DNA of 5,765 nucleotides from Woeseiaceae bacterium (GCA_022866645.1 JALHUQ010000206.1:1-5765), one strand, 5' to 3'. Counted from the first letter of the stretch, positions 1-5,765 are shown. Notes: a model not told the origin generated them from the sequence alone. Program-made: numbers and translations.

Positions 1-1
1 G

Positions 2-811
2 GACGTTGTTCACGATGCAGGGGGGCTGCTGTATTACGACGGCGCCAACCTTAACGCAATTCTCGGCAAGGTGAGGCCGGGCGATATGGATTTTGATGTC
101 ATCCATATGAATCTTCATAAGACATTCTCCACACCGCACGGCGGTGGCGGTCCAGGATCCGGCGCGGTCGGCGTTAATAGTCGATTGCTACCCTTCCTGC
201 CGATACCTGTCGTCGGCAGCAAAGAAGTCTCACGCCAAGGGTGCGCAGGTGGTGAGACGGTCTATGACTGGCTCACCGAAAAAGACTTGCCGCAAAGCAT
301 AGGCCGACTGTCCGGCTTTATGGGTAACGCCGGCGTCCTGCTACGGGCCTACGTCTACATGCGCATGCTGGGACATGTTGGCATGGAACGCGTTTCGGAG
401 TACGCAACGCTGAATGCCAACTATCTTGCGGCGCGACTGCGTGACGCAGGTTTTGAGTTGGCATTTCCGACCCGACGAGCGAGCCATGAATTCATCGTGA
501 CGATGAAGCACGAAGCCAAAGCGCTGAATCTGACGGCGATGGATATCGCAAAAGCATTGCTCGACAAGAACTATCACGCACCAACGACCTATTTCCCACT
601 GCTGGTTCCGGAGTGTTTGCTGATCGAGCCGACTGAGACCGAAAGCAAAGAAACGCTGGATAATTTCGTCGCCGCGATGATTGAGATCGTAACGGCTGCC
701 AAAGAGGGCACTGAGTTCAAGGATGCACCCTACACGATGCCGGTCCGGCGCCTGGATGACGTGAAGGCAGCCCGGCAGCTGGATCTGGCCTACAGGCCCG
801 TGGAAACGTGA
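2..811 (+). CDS. gcvPB: Glycine dehydrogenase (aminomethyl-transferring) subunit 2, C-terminal part; 5' end outside the window
   Basis: This is the PLP-binding C-terminal subunit of the split P-protein of the glycine cleavage system. With GcvPA it decarboxylates glycine and passes the aminomethyl group to lipoyl GcvH in the cytoplasm. The reading frame is open from base 2, so about 269 residues are present out of the roughly 480-500 usual for the family. The visible fragment carries the block HMNLHKTFSTPHGGGGPG. Its lysine (codon 119-121) is the expected Schiff-base lysine, and the glycine-rich stretch follows it. The conserved C-terminal pattern HAPTTYFPLLVPE...IEPTETESKETL is also present and is diagnostic of this family rather than of other aminotransferases. 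The GTG at 71 is an internal codon, not the start, because family-like sequence (HDAGGLLYYDGANLNAILG) continues upstream. The gene ends with TGA at 809-811 and no clear hairpin terminator follows. Upstream gcv genes would be expected to the left but are not visible. Confidence 0.95.
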   Translation, partial: DVVHDAGGLLYYDGANLNAILGKVRPGDMDFDVIHMNLHKTFSTPHGGGGPGSGAVGVNSRLLPFLPIPVVGSKEVSRQGCAGGETVYDWLTEKDLPQSIGRLSGFMGNAGVLLRAYVYMRMLGHVGMERVSEYATLNANYLAARLRDAGFELAFPTRRASHEFIVTMKHEAKALNLTAMDIAKALLDKNYHAPTTYFPLLVPECLLIEPTETESKETLDNFVAAMIEIVTAAKEGTEFKDAPYTMPVRRLDDVKAARQLDLAYRPVET

Positions 812-948
812 CTTTCGTTGTCGCGCGGAGCTCGTGATTTTGTTGAAATAGTGAACCGCTGACCGCCCGGACAGTCGAGATGAGTACGAGCGGGTGTTCG
901 GCCCGGTTATCGACCCGTTTATTAATCCGATTATTAGCCAGGAAGACT
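812..948 (+). promoter_or_regulatory. Intergenic leader of the protease operon, with weak AT-rich promoter candidate
   Basis: This 137-bp gap is the only sizeable non-coding stretch in the window. No hairpin followed by a T-run is visible after gcvPB, so read-through from the gcv unit is possible. The most AT-rich part is 918-937, where TTATTA occurs twice exactly 12 bp apart (919-924 and 931-936). TATTAA at 920-925 could serve as a -10 element, but the hexamer 17 bp upstream (TTCGGC, 897-902) is a poor -35. A TTGAAA at 843-848 resembles a -35 but has no partner -10 at normal spacing. A promoter here is inferred mainly from the position and the base composition. Confidence 0.25.
940..944 (+). 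promoter_or_regulatory. Ribosome binding site that sets the start of the HtrA-like protease
   Basis: AGGAA sits 4 nt before the ATG at 949. This favours 949 over the in-frame ATG at 880, which has no comparable purine-rich element upstream. The choice agrees with the protein, because a normal signal peptide begins at 949. Confidence 0.65.
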
Positions 949-3750
949 ATGACAAAGGTCAGGATTCTGATGGCAGCCATGTTGCTGCTCTCAAGCATTG
1001 CGGCAACGGCCGCTGAAGACACCGCATGGACGCGGACACTGGAGCGAATTTCCTCTGGGGTGGTATCCATTCGCATCGACAGCACCAGGGCATTTGATAC
1101 GGAGTGGAACTCCTCGTCGCAGGCGACCGGTTTCGTCGTCGACGCCAAACGTGGAATCATACTGACCAATCGTCATGTTGTGGCGCCAGGCCCTGTTATT
1201 GCCGAGGCAATATTTCAAAACAACGAAGAAGTGCGGCTGACGCCGATCTATCGCGACCCCGTGCACGACTTCGGCTTTTACCGTTATGACCCCGCAGAAC
1301 TCAAGTACATCAAGCCAGCCGAACTGCCACTGGCTCCTGATGGGGCCGGCATAGGCAAGGAAATTCGCGTCATCGGCAACGATGCCGGTGAGCAACTGTC
1401 AATCCTCGCGGGAACCATAGCGCGACTGGACCGGCAAGCACCCGTTTACGGGCGTGGTCAGTACAACGATTTCAACACGTTTTACTACCAGGCGGCATCG
1501 AGTACTTCCGGAGGCTCATCGGGCTCGCCGGTTGTCAATATTGACGGCGATGTCGTTGCGTTGAATGCAGGTGCAAACAATTCGGCTGCGAGCAGCTTTT
1601 TTCTGCCGCTGAATCGCATTGAACGTGCACTGCATGAACTGCAGAAAGGCAAGACAGTGTCACGGGGTACTTTGCAGGCGACGTTTCAGAGTAAGCCGTT
1701 CGACGAACTAAAACGCTTGGGCTTGACGCCGGAGTCCGAGCGAGCCGCACGCGCAAAAAATGCCAAGCAAACCAGTATGCTGGCTGTCGAACAGGTGATT
1801 CCGAATTCTCCGGCAGCCGGAAAAATAGCGCCTGGGGATATTCTCATACGCGTCAATGGCGAACTCGTCACAGAGTTCATACCACTCGAGTCCTTGCTCG
1901 ACAGCAGCGTGGGGAAGGATATTGAAATCGAACTTGAGCGTGGCGGACAGCGCATCGTCAGTACCATTAAGGTCGACGATCTGCATTCGATAACGCCGGA
2001 TGAATACCTGCAATTTGGCGACGGCACGGTAAATACACTGTCCTATCAGCAGGCACGACATTACAACCGTCAACCGACCGGTGTGTATGTTGCCAACCCC
2101 GGATACCTGCTGTCGAAAGCCGCAATACCTCGCGGTGCGGTCATTGTGGAAATGGACGGTGAACCCATCAATAATCTTGACGATTTTGAGGCGGCGTTGA
2201 ATCAACTGGCTGACGGGGCGCGAGCAAAAGCTCGCTATGTCGACATGGAGAATCCACAGAACTCGGTTGTTCGACTGCTCGAGATGGACCGCGTCTGGTT
2301 CCCGGCGGAGCGATGCAAGCGTGATGACACTACCGGCCTCTGGCCGTGCCGAAAGTTGGCCGATGGGCCCGCGCCGTCACCGGCGGCGGTGGGTAGTACT
2401 CGTCTCAATCACTATAGTGACCCGCGCATCAACGCCATTGCGCCATCGTTAGTGGTCGTTACCTTTGATTTGCCTTACACGCTGTCGGGAGTTTCAGACC
2501 GGCATTACTACGGAACTGGAATCATCGTCGACAAAGATCGCGGTTACGTCGTTGTTGATCGCAATACTGTTCCGATAGCGATTGGCGATGTGAAAATTAC
2601 GTTTGCCGGTTCTCTTGAGGTGAACGGCAAGATCGAGCAGATACACCCGTTGCATAATTTCGCGATGGTTTCCTACGATCCGAAGAGCATTGGTGACACA
2701 CCAGTCAGGAGCGCGAAATTCAATACGACCCCGTTGGAACCCGGCGACGATGTGTGGGTAGTGGGAATTAAGGGCGATCATCAGCTGGTGCATCAGCACA
2801 GCACCGTGTCATCGGTCGATCCGTTGATCCTGCCGCTGTCGAGAACTCTGCGTTTCCGCGACTCAAACATTGAAGGCATAGATCTCGTATCGGCACCGAC
2901 GGATTTCGATGGCGTGCTGGTGGACAAGAAGGGCCGCGTATCCGCCAGTTGGTCGAGCTTCGTAATGCAGTCCTCGAATGGCGACGCCACGCAATTCAAC
3001 CGCGGTGTCAGTAGCGAAGTCATACTGCAGTTCCTGGATATCGTCCGGGAAGGCAAGCCGTTCTACTCGCTGGAGGCGGAATTCGGGTACGCGCCATTGT
3101 TTGCCGCACGCAAGATGGGCGTTGACGAAGAGTGGATTGCGCGTCTGGAAAAGAACAACCCGCTGCGGCGCAGAGCGCTGAGTATTACAAGACTGGTTGC
3201 CGATACGTCGGCAGCCAAGCTGCTCAGGAATGGCGATTTGCTGCTCGCGATCGATGGCAATGTTGTGACGTCATACAGGGGGCTTGAGAAAGCCGTGCAA
3301 AAACCAGAGGTTGTTGTGACGGTCTGGCGAGATGACGCGGTTCAGGAACTCACAATCGAAACTGCGGCCTTGAGCGGGCGCGGTATCGAGCGCGCGATAT
3401 CCTGGGCGGGTGCGCTACTGCAAGACCCGCATCGTGCGATGGCGGCACAGCGCGGTATTGCGACAGATGGCGTTTACGTTGCTTATTTCAGCTACGGCTC
3501 TCCGGCGACACGCTACGGGCTCTGGGCGGGACGGCGGGTGGTGGAAGTGAATGAAATGCCAACGGAAAATCTGCAGGCGTTCATCGATGTGGTAAAAAAC
3601 ATAGAACACCGCGAGTCGGTGCGACTGAAAACCGTTACCTGGAATGGCTCTGTGGAAGTGATCACATTGAAGCTCGACAATCAGTATTGGCCGGCCTACG
3701 AGATTCGCCGCACGGACAGTGGCTGGAGGCGCACCGACTTTGGATCGTAG
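949..3750 (+). CDS. Exported tandem HtrA/Deg-like serine protease, Nma111-type (protease-PDZ-PDZ-pseudoprotease-PDZ-PDZ)
   Basis: This is a predicted periplasmic serine protease of the trypsin-like HtrA/Deg class (933 residues from ATG 949), likely acting in envelope protein quality control. A signal peptide spans about residues 1-22 (short basic n-region, LMAAMLLLSSIAA core, Ala-rich cleavage region). Protease domain 1 (about 25-230) has an intact triad: His76 in TNRHVV, Asp107 in DPVHDFG, Ser191 in GGSSGSPV. Two PDZ-like domains follow (about 276-342 and 364-447), then a linker with the only two cysteines (456 and 467). The second protease-like domain (about 492-702) has Asn539, Asn570 and Phe653 at the aligned triad positions, so it should be inactive. 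Two more PDZ-like domains end the protein (about 712-805 and 812-909). Typical DegP/DegQ proteins are about half this length with one protease domain. The order and the stretch from SSTSGGSSGSP through FFLPLNR to SKPFDE match what I recall of eukaryotic Nma111. The substrate is unknown. An in-frame start at 880 would add 23 residues but fits a signal peptide poorly. Confidence 0.9.
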   Translation: MTKVRILMAAMLLLSSIAATAAEDTAWTRTLERISSGVVSIRIDSTRAFDTEWNSSSQATGFVVDAKRGIILTNRHVVAPGPVIAEAIFQNNEEVRLTPIYRDPVHDFGFYRYDPAELKYIKPAELPLAPDGAGIGKEIRVIGNDAGEQLSILAGTIARLDRQAPVYGRGQYNDFNTFYYQAASSTSGGSSGSPVVNIDGDVVALNAGANNSAASSFFLPLNRIERALHELQKGKTVSRGTLQATFQSKPFDELKRLGLTPESERAARAKNAKQTSMLAVEQVIPNSPAAGKIAPGDILIRVNGELVTEFIPLESLLDSSVGKDIEIELERGGQRIVSTIKVDDLHSITPDEYLQFGDGTVNTLSYQQARHYNRQPTGVYVANPGYLLSKAAIPRGAVIVEMDGEPINNLDDFEAALNQLADGARAKARYVDMENPQNSVVRLLEMDRVWFPAERCKRDDTTGLWPCRKLADGPAPSPAAVGSTRLNHYSDPRINAIAPSLVVVTFDLPYTLSGVSDRHYYGTGIIVDKDRGYVVVDRNTVPIAIGDVKITFAGSLEVNGKIEQIHPLHNFAMVSYDPKSIGDTPVRSAKFNTTPLEPGDDVWVVGIKGDHQLVHQHSTVSSVDPLILPLSRTLRFRDSNIEGIDLVSAPTDFDGVLVDKKGRVSASWSSFVMQSSNGDATQFNRGVSSEVILQFLDIVREGKPFYSLEAEFGYAPLFAARKMGVDEEWIARLEKNNPLRRRALSITRLVADTSAAKLLRNGDLLLAIDGNVVTSYRGLEKAVQKPEVVVTVWRDDAVQELTIETAALSGRGIERAISWAGALLQDPHRAMAAQRGIATDGVYVAYFSYGSPATRYGLWAGRRVVEVNEMPTENLQAFIDVVKNIEHRESVRLKTVTWNGSVEVITLKLDNQYWPAYEIRRTDSGWRRTDFGS

Positions 3751-4699
3751 CGCGCCTATCGCTACAAAGTGGATTTTGCCGATCGCAATCCTGGCAATCC
3801 TGGGTGTCAGTTATTCCTACGCTCAGACCCTGTACAAATATCGTGGTGAAGACGGCGAATGGATATACACCGACCAGAGGCCCGTCGCGCAAAAGTCGGT
3901 CGAAATCCGGCAGCTGGAATCGACGTTTGTTGAGCCCAGGTTTTCGGTTACGCACGACGTCATCGGCAGGACCATAGAATTCGTCGCGCACAACGACTTT
4001 CATGTGGCGATCGAGGTGCGTCTGGAGTTTCTCGAAATCACGGGTATCGAGTATCCCAGTCCGGACCAGGTCTTGCGCTGGGTGGTCGATCCGCGCAGCG
4101 ATCAATTGCTCTTGAGCCTCGAGATATTGCAGAGTGCCAGTGCGCCTTTCGTCGACGTGCAATATGAATACATTCCGGGCGATCCGACGGCCGAGTACCG
4201 GCCGGACATGACTTATCTGGCGCCGTTTTCGGCAGGACGAGACTTTCCAATCACTCAGGCCTATCCGGATGCGATTACGCACCGGACGCTCGACAGCGTT
4301 TATGCGGTGGACATAGCAATGCCGGTCGGCACTGACGTTCTCGCAGCACGCGACGGCATCGTTTTCGATGTTGCGTCGGATAATTATCGCGGCGGGCTGG
4401 ACCATCTGCGTGATGGCGATGCGGCAAATATTGTTCGCATCGTACACGACGATGGCACGCTGTCTCTGTATGCACATCTGAACTGGAATTCCATACGCGT
4501 CAAACCCGGCGATCATGTCAGGGCAGGACAATACATCGCTGATTCCGGCAATACCGGCTTTACGAGCGGGCCCCATTTGCATTTCGCAGTACAACGAAAC
4601 GCGGGGCTGAAAATAGAGTCCTTGCCGGTCGTATTCAAAGGAGCGAGTTTCGATAGCGTTGTTCCTGCCACCGGCGCTACGCTGACTGCTTACCCATGA
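3719..4699 (+). CDS. DUF4124-M23 (LytM-type) peptidoglycan endopeptidase, exported
   Basis: This is a predicted zinc metallopeptidase of family M23, which cleaves peptide cross-links in peptidoglycan. Numbering is from GTG 3719 (326 residues). A hydrophobic export signal lies at about 18-35 (WILPIAILAILGV, then SYAQ as a likely cleavage site). Next is a short DUF4124-like module (about 37-55, LYKYRGEDGEWIYTDQRP), common at the N-terminus of gammaproteobacterial envelope proteins. A beta-rich middle region (about 65-170) has no assigned function. The M23 domain spans about 174-295. Candidate zinc and catalytic residues are His188 (THRT loop), Asp198 (YAVDIAMPVGT), His253 (YAHL) and His286/His288 (GPHLHF), so it looks catalytically competent and is not a degenerate LytM activator. 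GTG 3719 lacks a good ribosome site. TTG 3740 has GGAGG at 3725-3729 upstream and would give a 319-residue protein with the same signal peptide. Either start overlaps the protease gene (32 or 11 nt), implying translational coupling. Confidence 0.9.
   Translation: MAGGAPTLDRSAPIATKWILPIAILAILGVSYSYAQTLYKYRGEDGEWIYTDQRPVAQKSVEIRQLESTFVEPRFSVTHDVIGRTIEFVAHNDFHVAIEVRLEFLEITGIEYPSPDQVLRWVVDPRSDQLLLSLEILQSASAPFVDVQYEYIPGDPTAEYRPDMTYLAPFSAGRDFPITQAYPDAITHRTLDSVYAVDIAMPVGTDVLAARDGIVFDVASDNYRGGLDHLRDGDAANIVRIVHDDGTLSLYAHLNWNSIRVKPGDHVRAGQYIADSGNTGFTSGPHLHFAVQRNAGLKIESLPVVFKGASFDSVVPATGATLTAYP
3725..3729 (+). promoter_or_regulatory. GGAGG, candidate ribosome binding site inside the 3' end of the protease gene
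   Basis: GGAGG lies 10 nt before a TTG codon at 3740 that is in frame with the M23 peptidase, and 4 nt downstream of the end of the GTG at 3719. It therefore supports TTG 3740 as the real start, although the spacing is slightly long and TTG is a rare initiator. The motif also encodes part of the protease C-terminus. Confidence 0.4.
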
Positions 4700-5130
4700 A
4701 CTTCCTCGCGTCTCCCCTGGGTGTTTTGTTGATCCTCGGGATTGTTGCTGTCGCAGCTGTCGCATTTCAGCCTGCGAAATACGTCGGCATCTGGCGCGAG
4801 ATGGCGAAACGCTACGAAACTGATCGACGGCCATCGTCCGTGGCATTTCCGGGCGAGGACGTTGCGCTCGGATTGCATGAATTCGCGCGCGTCGATGCGG
4901 CACTCGATGATGAAGGTTTCTGGATGGTGTACAACGGGCCGGACCCCCGCAAAGCCCCTCCTTGTGTGTTGATTCCCTGGGACTGCATACGCTTTAAGCA
5001 GCAGAGTGAAAGCAGGCACAATTTTCAGATCAGGTTGAAGGATCCGCTCGAATTCCTGGTATCACCTGAATTGGGTGCGGCGTTGCAGCGACGGAGTCAG
5101 CGCATGCCCGGCGAGGCGGATCCGGGGTGA
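4696..5130 (+). CDS. Small membrane-anchored protein of unknown function (144 aa)
   Basis: I do not recognise a named family. The protein starts with one hydrophobic segment (about residues 7-24, GVLLILGIVAVAAVAF) with little charge before it, followed by KYVGIWREMAKRYETDRRP. This suggests a single-pass anchor with a soluble domain of about 115 residues. Which side of the membrane the domain faces cannot be decided from sequence alone. The soluble part reads as a small beta-rich domain with a DDEGFWMVYNG strand-turn and a PPCVLIPWDCIRF motif. This recalls widespread uncharacterised small bacterial proteins with the pattern 'DG-x-hydrophobic ... pp-hydrophobic-IPW-x-x-I'; that is a memory-based resemblance, not a family assignment. 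Its ATG overlaps the TGA of the M23 gene (ATGA, 4696-4699) and there is no strong Shine-Dalgarno just upstream, so translation probably depends on reinitiation. The coding call rests on tight operon packing and coherent protein features. Confidence 0.8.
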   Translation: MNFLASPLGVLLILGIVAVAAVAFQPAKYVGIWREMAKRYETDRRPSSVAFPGEDVALGLHEFARVDAALDDEGFWMVYNGPDPRKAPPCVLIPWDCIRFKQQSESRHNFQIRLKDPLEFLVSPELGAALQRRSQRMPGEADPG

Positions 5131-5648
5131 GCGAGTTATCGCAGCCGATACGAATACTGGTTCTTTGTACCGGTAACTCCTGCCGCAGCATCCTGGCGGA
5201 GGTTCTATTTAAGGAACTCGGATCAGGCCGAATCGAAGCGTTTAGCGCGGGCAGCCATCCGGCGGCTGCTGTAAACCCGGCAGCCATCGCCAAGCTCAGG
5301 AAAGAAGGTCACTCGACGGAGGGGCTGGCATCGAAGTCCTGGGATCAGTTCAGTGGTCCGGATGGACCTGCTATCGATATCGTCATCACCGTTTGCGACA
5401 GCGCTGCAGGTGAGTCCTGCCCCGTTTGGCGTGGCGCTCCTGTGACAGCGCACTGGGGAATTCCGGATCCGGCTGATGCTGACGCTGATGACCGTGATCG
5501 CGCTTTCGATCTGGCTTACTCACAATTGCGAAAGCGAATAGAGCAAACACTTGAATTGCCGCTGGAAAGTCTGGACGTTCGATATCTCAAGGATTCACTG
5601 CAGCGAATCCATGACGCCTGCAGCAGTGGGGAATGCCGGGCAAATTAG
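5127..5648 (+). CDS. arsC: Arsenate reductase, ArsC type with LMW protein-tyrosine-phosphatase fold
   Basis: This predicted cytoplasmic enzyme reduces arsenate to arsenite by a cysteine relay, usually recycled by thioredoxin. The phosphatase P-loop is at residues 14-20 (CTGNSCR, CX5R), with Cys14 the nucleophile. The other relay cysteines would be Cys90 (ITVCDSA) and Cys98 (ESCPVW). The segments FSAGSHP, SKSWDQF and TAHWGIPDPAD match the proteobacterial ArsC subgroup; Asp114 in the PDP segment is the likely general acid. The 173-residue length is a little longer than the roughly 130-165 usual, because of a C-terminal extension ending CSSGEC (Cys165 and Cys170). Start GTG 5127 overlaps the previous TGA (GTGA, 5127-5130), with GAGG at 5113-5116 ten bases upstream. 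No arsR, arsenite efflux pump or other ars gene is in view, so a role other than arsenic resistance (low-molecular-weight phosphatase) cannot be excluded. The ADADADDRD stretch (115-125 region) comes from three gctgay hexamers at 5472-5489. Confidence 0.88.
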   Translation: MSELSQPIRILVLCTGNSCRSILAEVLFKELGSGRIEAFSAGSHPAAAVNPAAIAKLRKEGHSTEGLASKSWDQFSGPDGPAIDIVITVCDSAAGESCPVWRGAPVTAHWGIPDPADADADDRDRAFDLAYSQLRKRIEQTLELPLESLDVRYLKDSLQRIHDACSSGECRAN

Positions 5649-5765
5649 TCGGTCGCCGAGCTGAGTTCCGCGGCCAGCGCTTCCCAGGTAGTAACGGGCA
5701 GCTCGCAGTGCGTGCCCACGCACTTGTAGGCAACCGTCTCTCCGGCAATCGGTTTTCGATCCGCC
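5645..5765 (-). CDS. C-terminus of a YyaL/DUF255 thioredoxin-domain protein; 5' end outside the window
   Basis: On the minus strand an open frame enters from the right edge (first full codon at 5764) and ends with TAA at 5645-5647, giving 39 residues. The protein reads ADRKPIAGETVAYKC, then VGTHCELPVTTWEALAAEL and a short tail. The pattern 'A-Y-x-C-x4-C-x-L-P-V-T-x-x-x-A-L' just before the stop is the usual ending of YyaL/SSP411-type proteins (about 600-700 residues; an N-terminal thioredoxin-like DUF255 domain followed by a six-hairpin glycosidase-like domain). The biochemical role of that family is poorly defined. The assignment rests on this short tail and on family memory. The gene converges on arsC with a 4-nt overlap, leaving no spacer for a terminator. 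Confidence 0.68.
   Translation of the reverse strand, partial: ADRKPIAGETVAYKCVGTHCELPVTTWEALAAELSSATD
5707..5724. repeat. Perfect inverted repeat, 8-bp arms with 2-bp centre, inside the convergent gene
   Basis: AGTGCGTG at 5707-5714 is followed by CC and then CACGCACT at 5717-5724. RNA from either strand could fold into a short GC-rich hairpin (about 7 pairs with a closing loop of at least 4 nt). It lies about 60 nt after the arsC stop and encodes the CVGTHC region of the minus-strand gene. No T-run follows on either side, so it is not a canonical intrinsic terminator. It may be a by-product of the codons. Confidence 0.35.

Noticed and set aside
71..73. GTG at 71 as the start of the glycine dehydrogenase gene
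   Set aside because: Conserved family sequence continues in frame back to base 2, so the gene is simply cut by the window edge.
812..880. Intrinsic terminator after gcvPB
   Set aside because: The GAGCTC palindrome in this stretch has no loop or adequate stem, and no T-run follows a hairpin.
880..948. Upstream in-frame ATG at 880 as the protease start
   Set aside because: It has no clear ribosome site and would place 23 extra, Arg-rich residues before a normal signal peptide that begins at the well-preceded ATG 949.
717..1169. Minus-strand open frame of 150 codons across the gcvPB-protease gap
   Set aside because: Most of it is antisense to the ends of two well-supported genes. It shows no recognisable motif and no coherent protein features.
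3662..4903. Long minus-strand open frame of 413 codons opposite the M23 peptidase gene
   Set aside because: Its translation is rich in Arg, Cys, Gln and His with no domain or signal. It lies fully antisense to well-supported genes and is explained by codon bias of the + strand.
5472..5489. gctgay hexamer triplet as a functional tandem repeat
   Set aside because: Only three imperfect copies occur in frame, encoding Ala-Asp repeats in a variable loop of ArsC; this is simple low complexity.

Overview
The window reads as a compact chromosomal segment from a moderately GC-rich proteobacterium, most likely a gammaproteobacterium. This is inferred from the split glycine decarboxylase (GcvPB type), the DUF4124–M23 peptidase architecture, the YyaL-type neighbour and the LMW-phosphatase-fold ArsC. 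I cannot name the genus. There are no mobile elements, tRNAs, rRNAs or CRISPR arrays.

Layout. Positions 2-811 (+) hold the C-terminal part of glycine dehydrogenase subunit 2 (gcvPB), whose start lies outside the window. A 137-bp gap (812-948) follows and probably holds the promoter of the next unit. Then come four tightly packed + strand genes with every junction overlapping. They are a large exported HtrA-like protease with a tandem protease-PDZ-PDZ architecture (949-3750), a DUF4124/M23 LytM-type peptidoglycan endopeptidase (3719-4699), a small single-pass membrane protein of unknown function (4696-5130), and an ArsC-type arsenate reductase (5127-5648). At the right edge a convergent gene enters on the minus strand (5645-5765). 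It encodes the C-terminus of a YyaL/DUF255 thioredoxin-domain protein, and its stop codon overlaps the arsC stop.

How the genes may work together. The overlaps (32 or 11 nt, then 4 and 4 nt) imply one translationally coupled operon. The first two products are predicted to be exported and to act in the periplasm, one on proteins and one on peptidoglycan. The third is a membrane-anchored protein. The fourth is cytoplasmic and has no arsenic-resistance genes around it.

The most notable item is the 933-residue protease. Its architecture and active-site region closely resemble the eukaryotic Nma111 family (from memory of that family). The first protease domain keeps an intact His-Asp-Ser triad. 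The second has lost all three residues and is a pseudoprotease.
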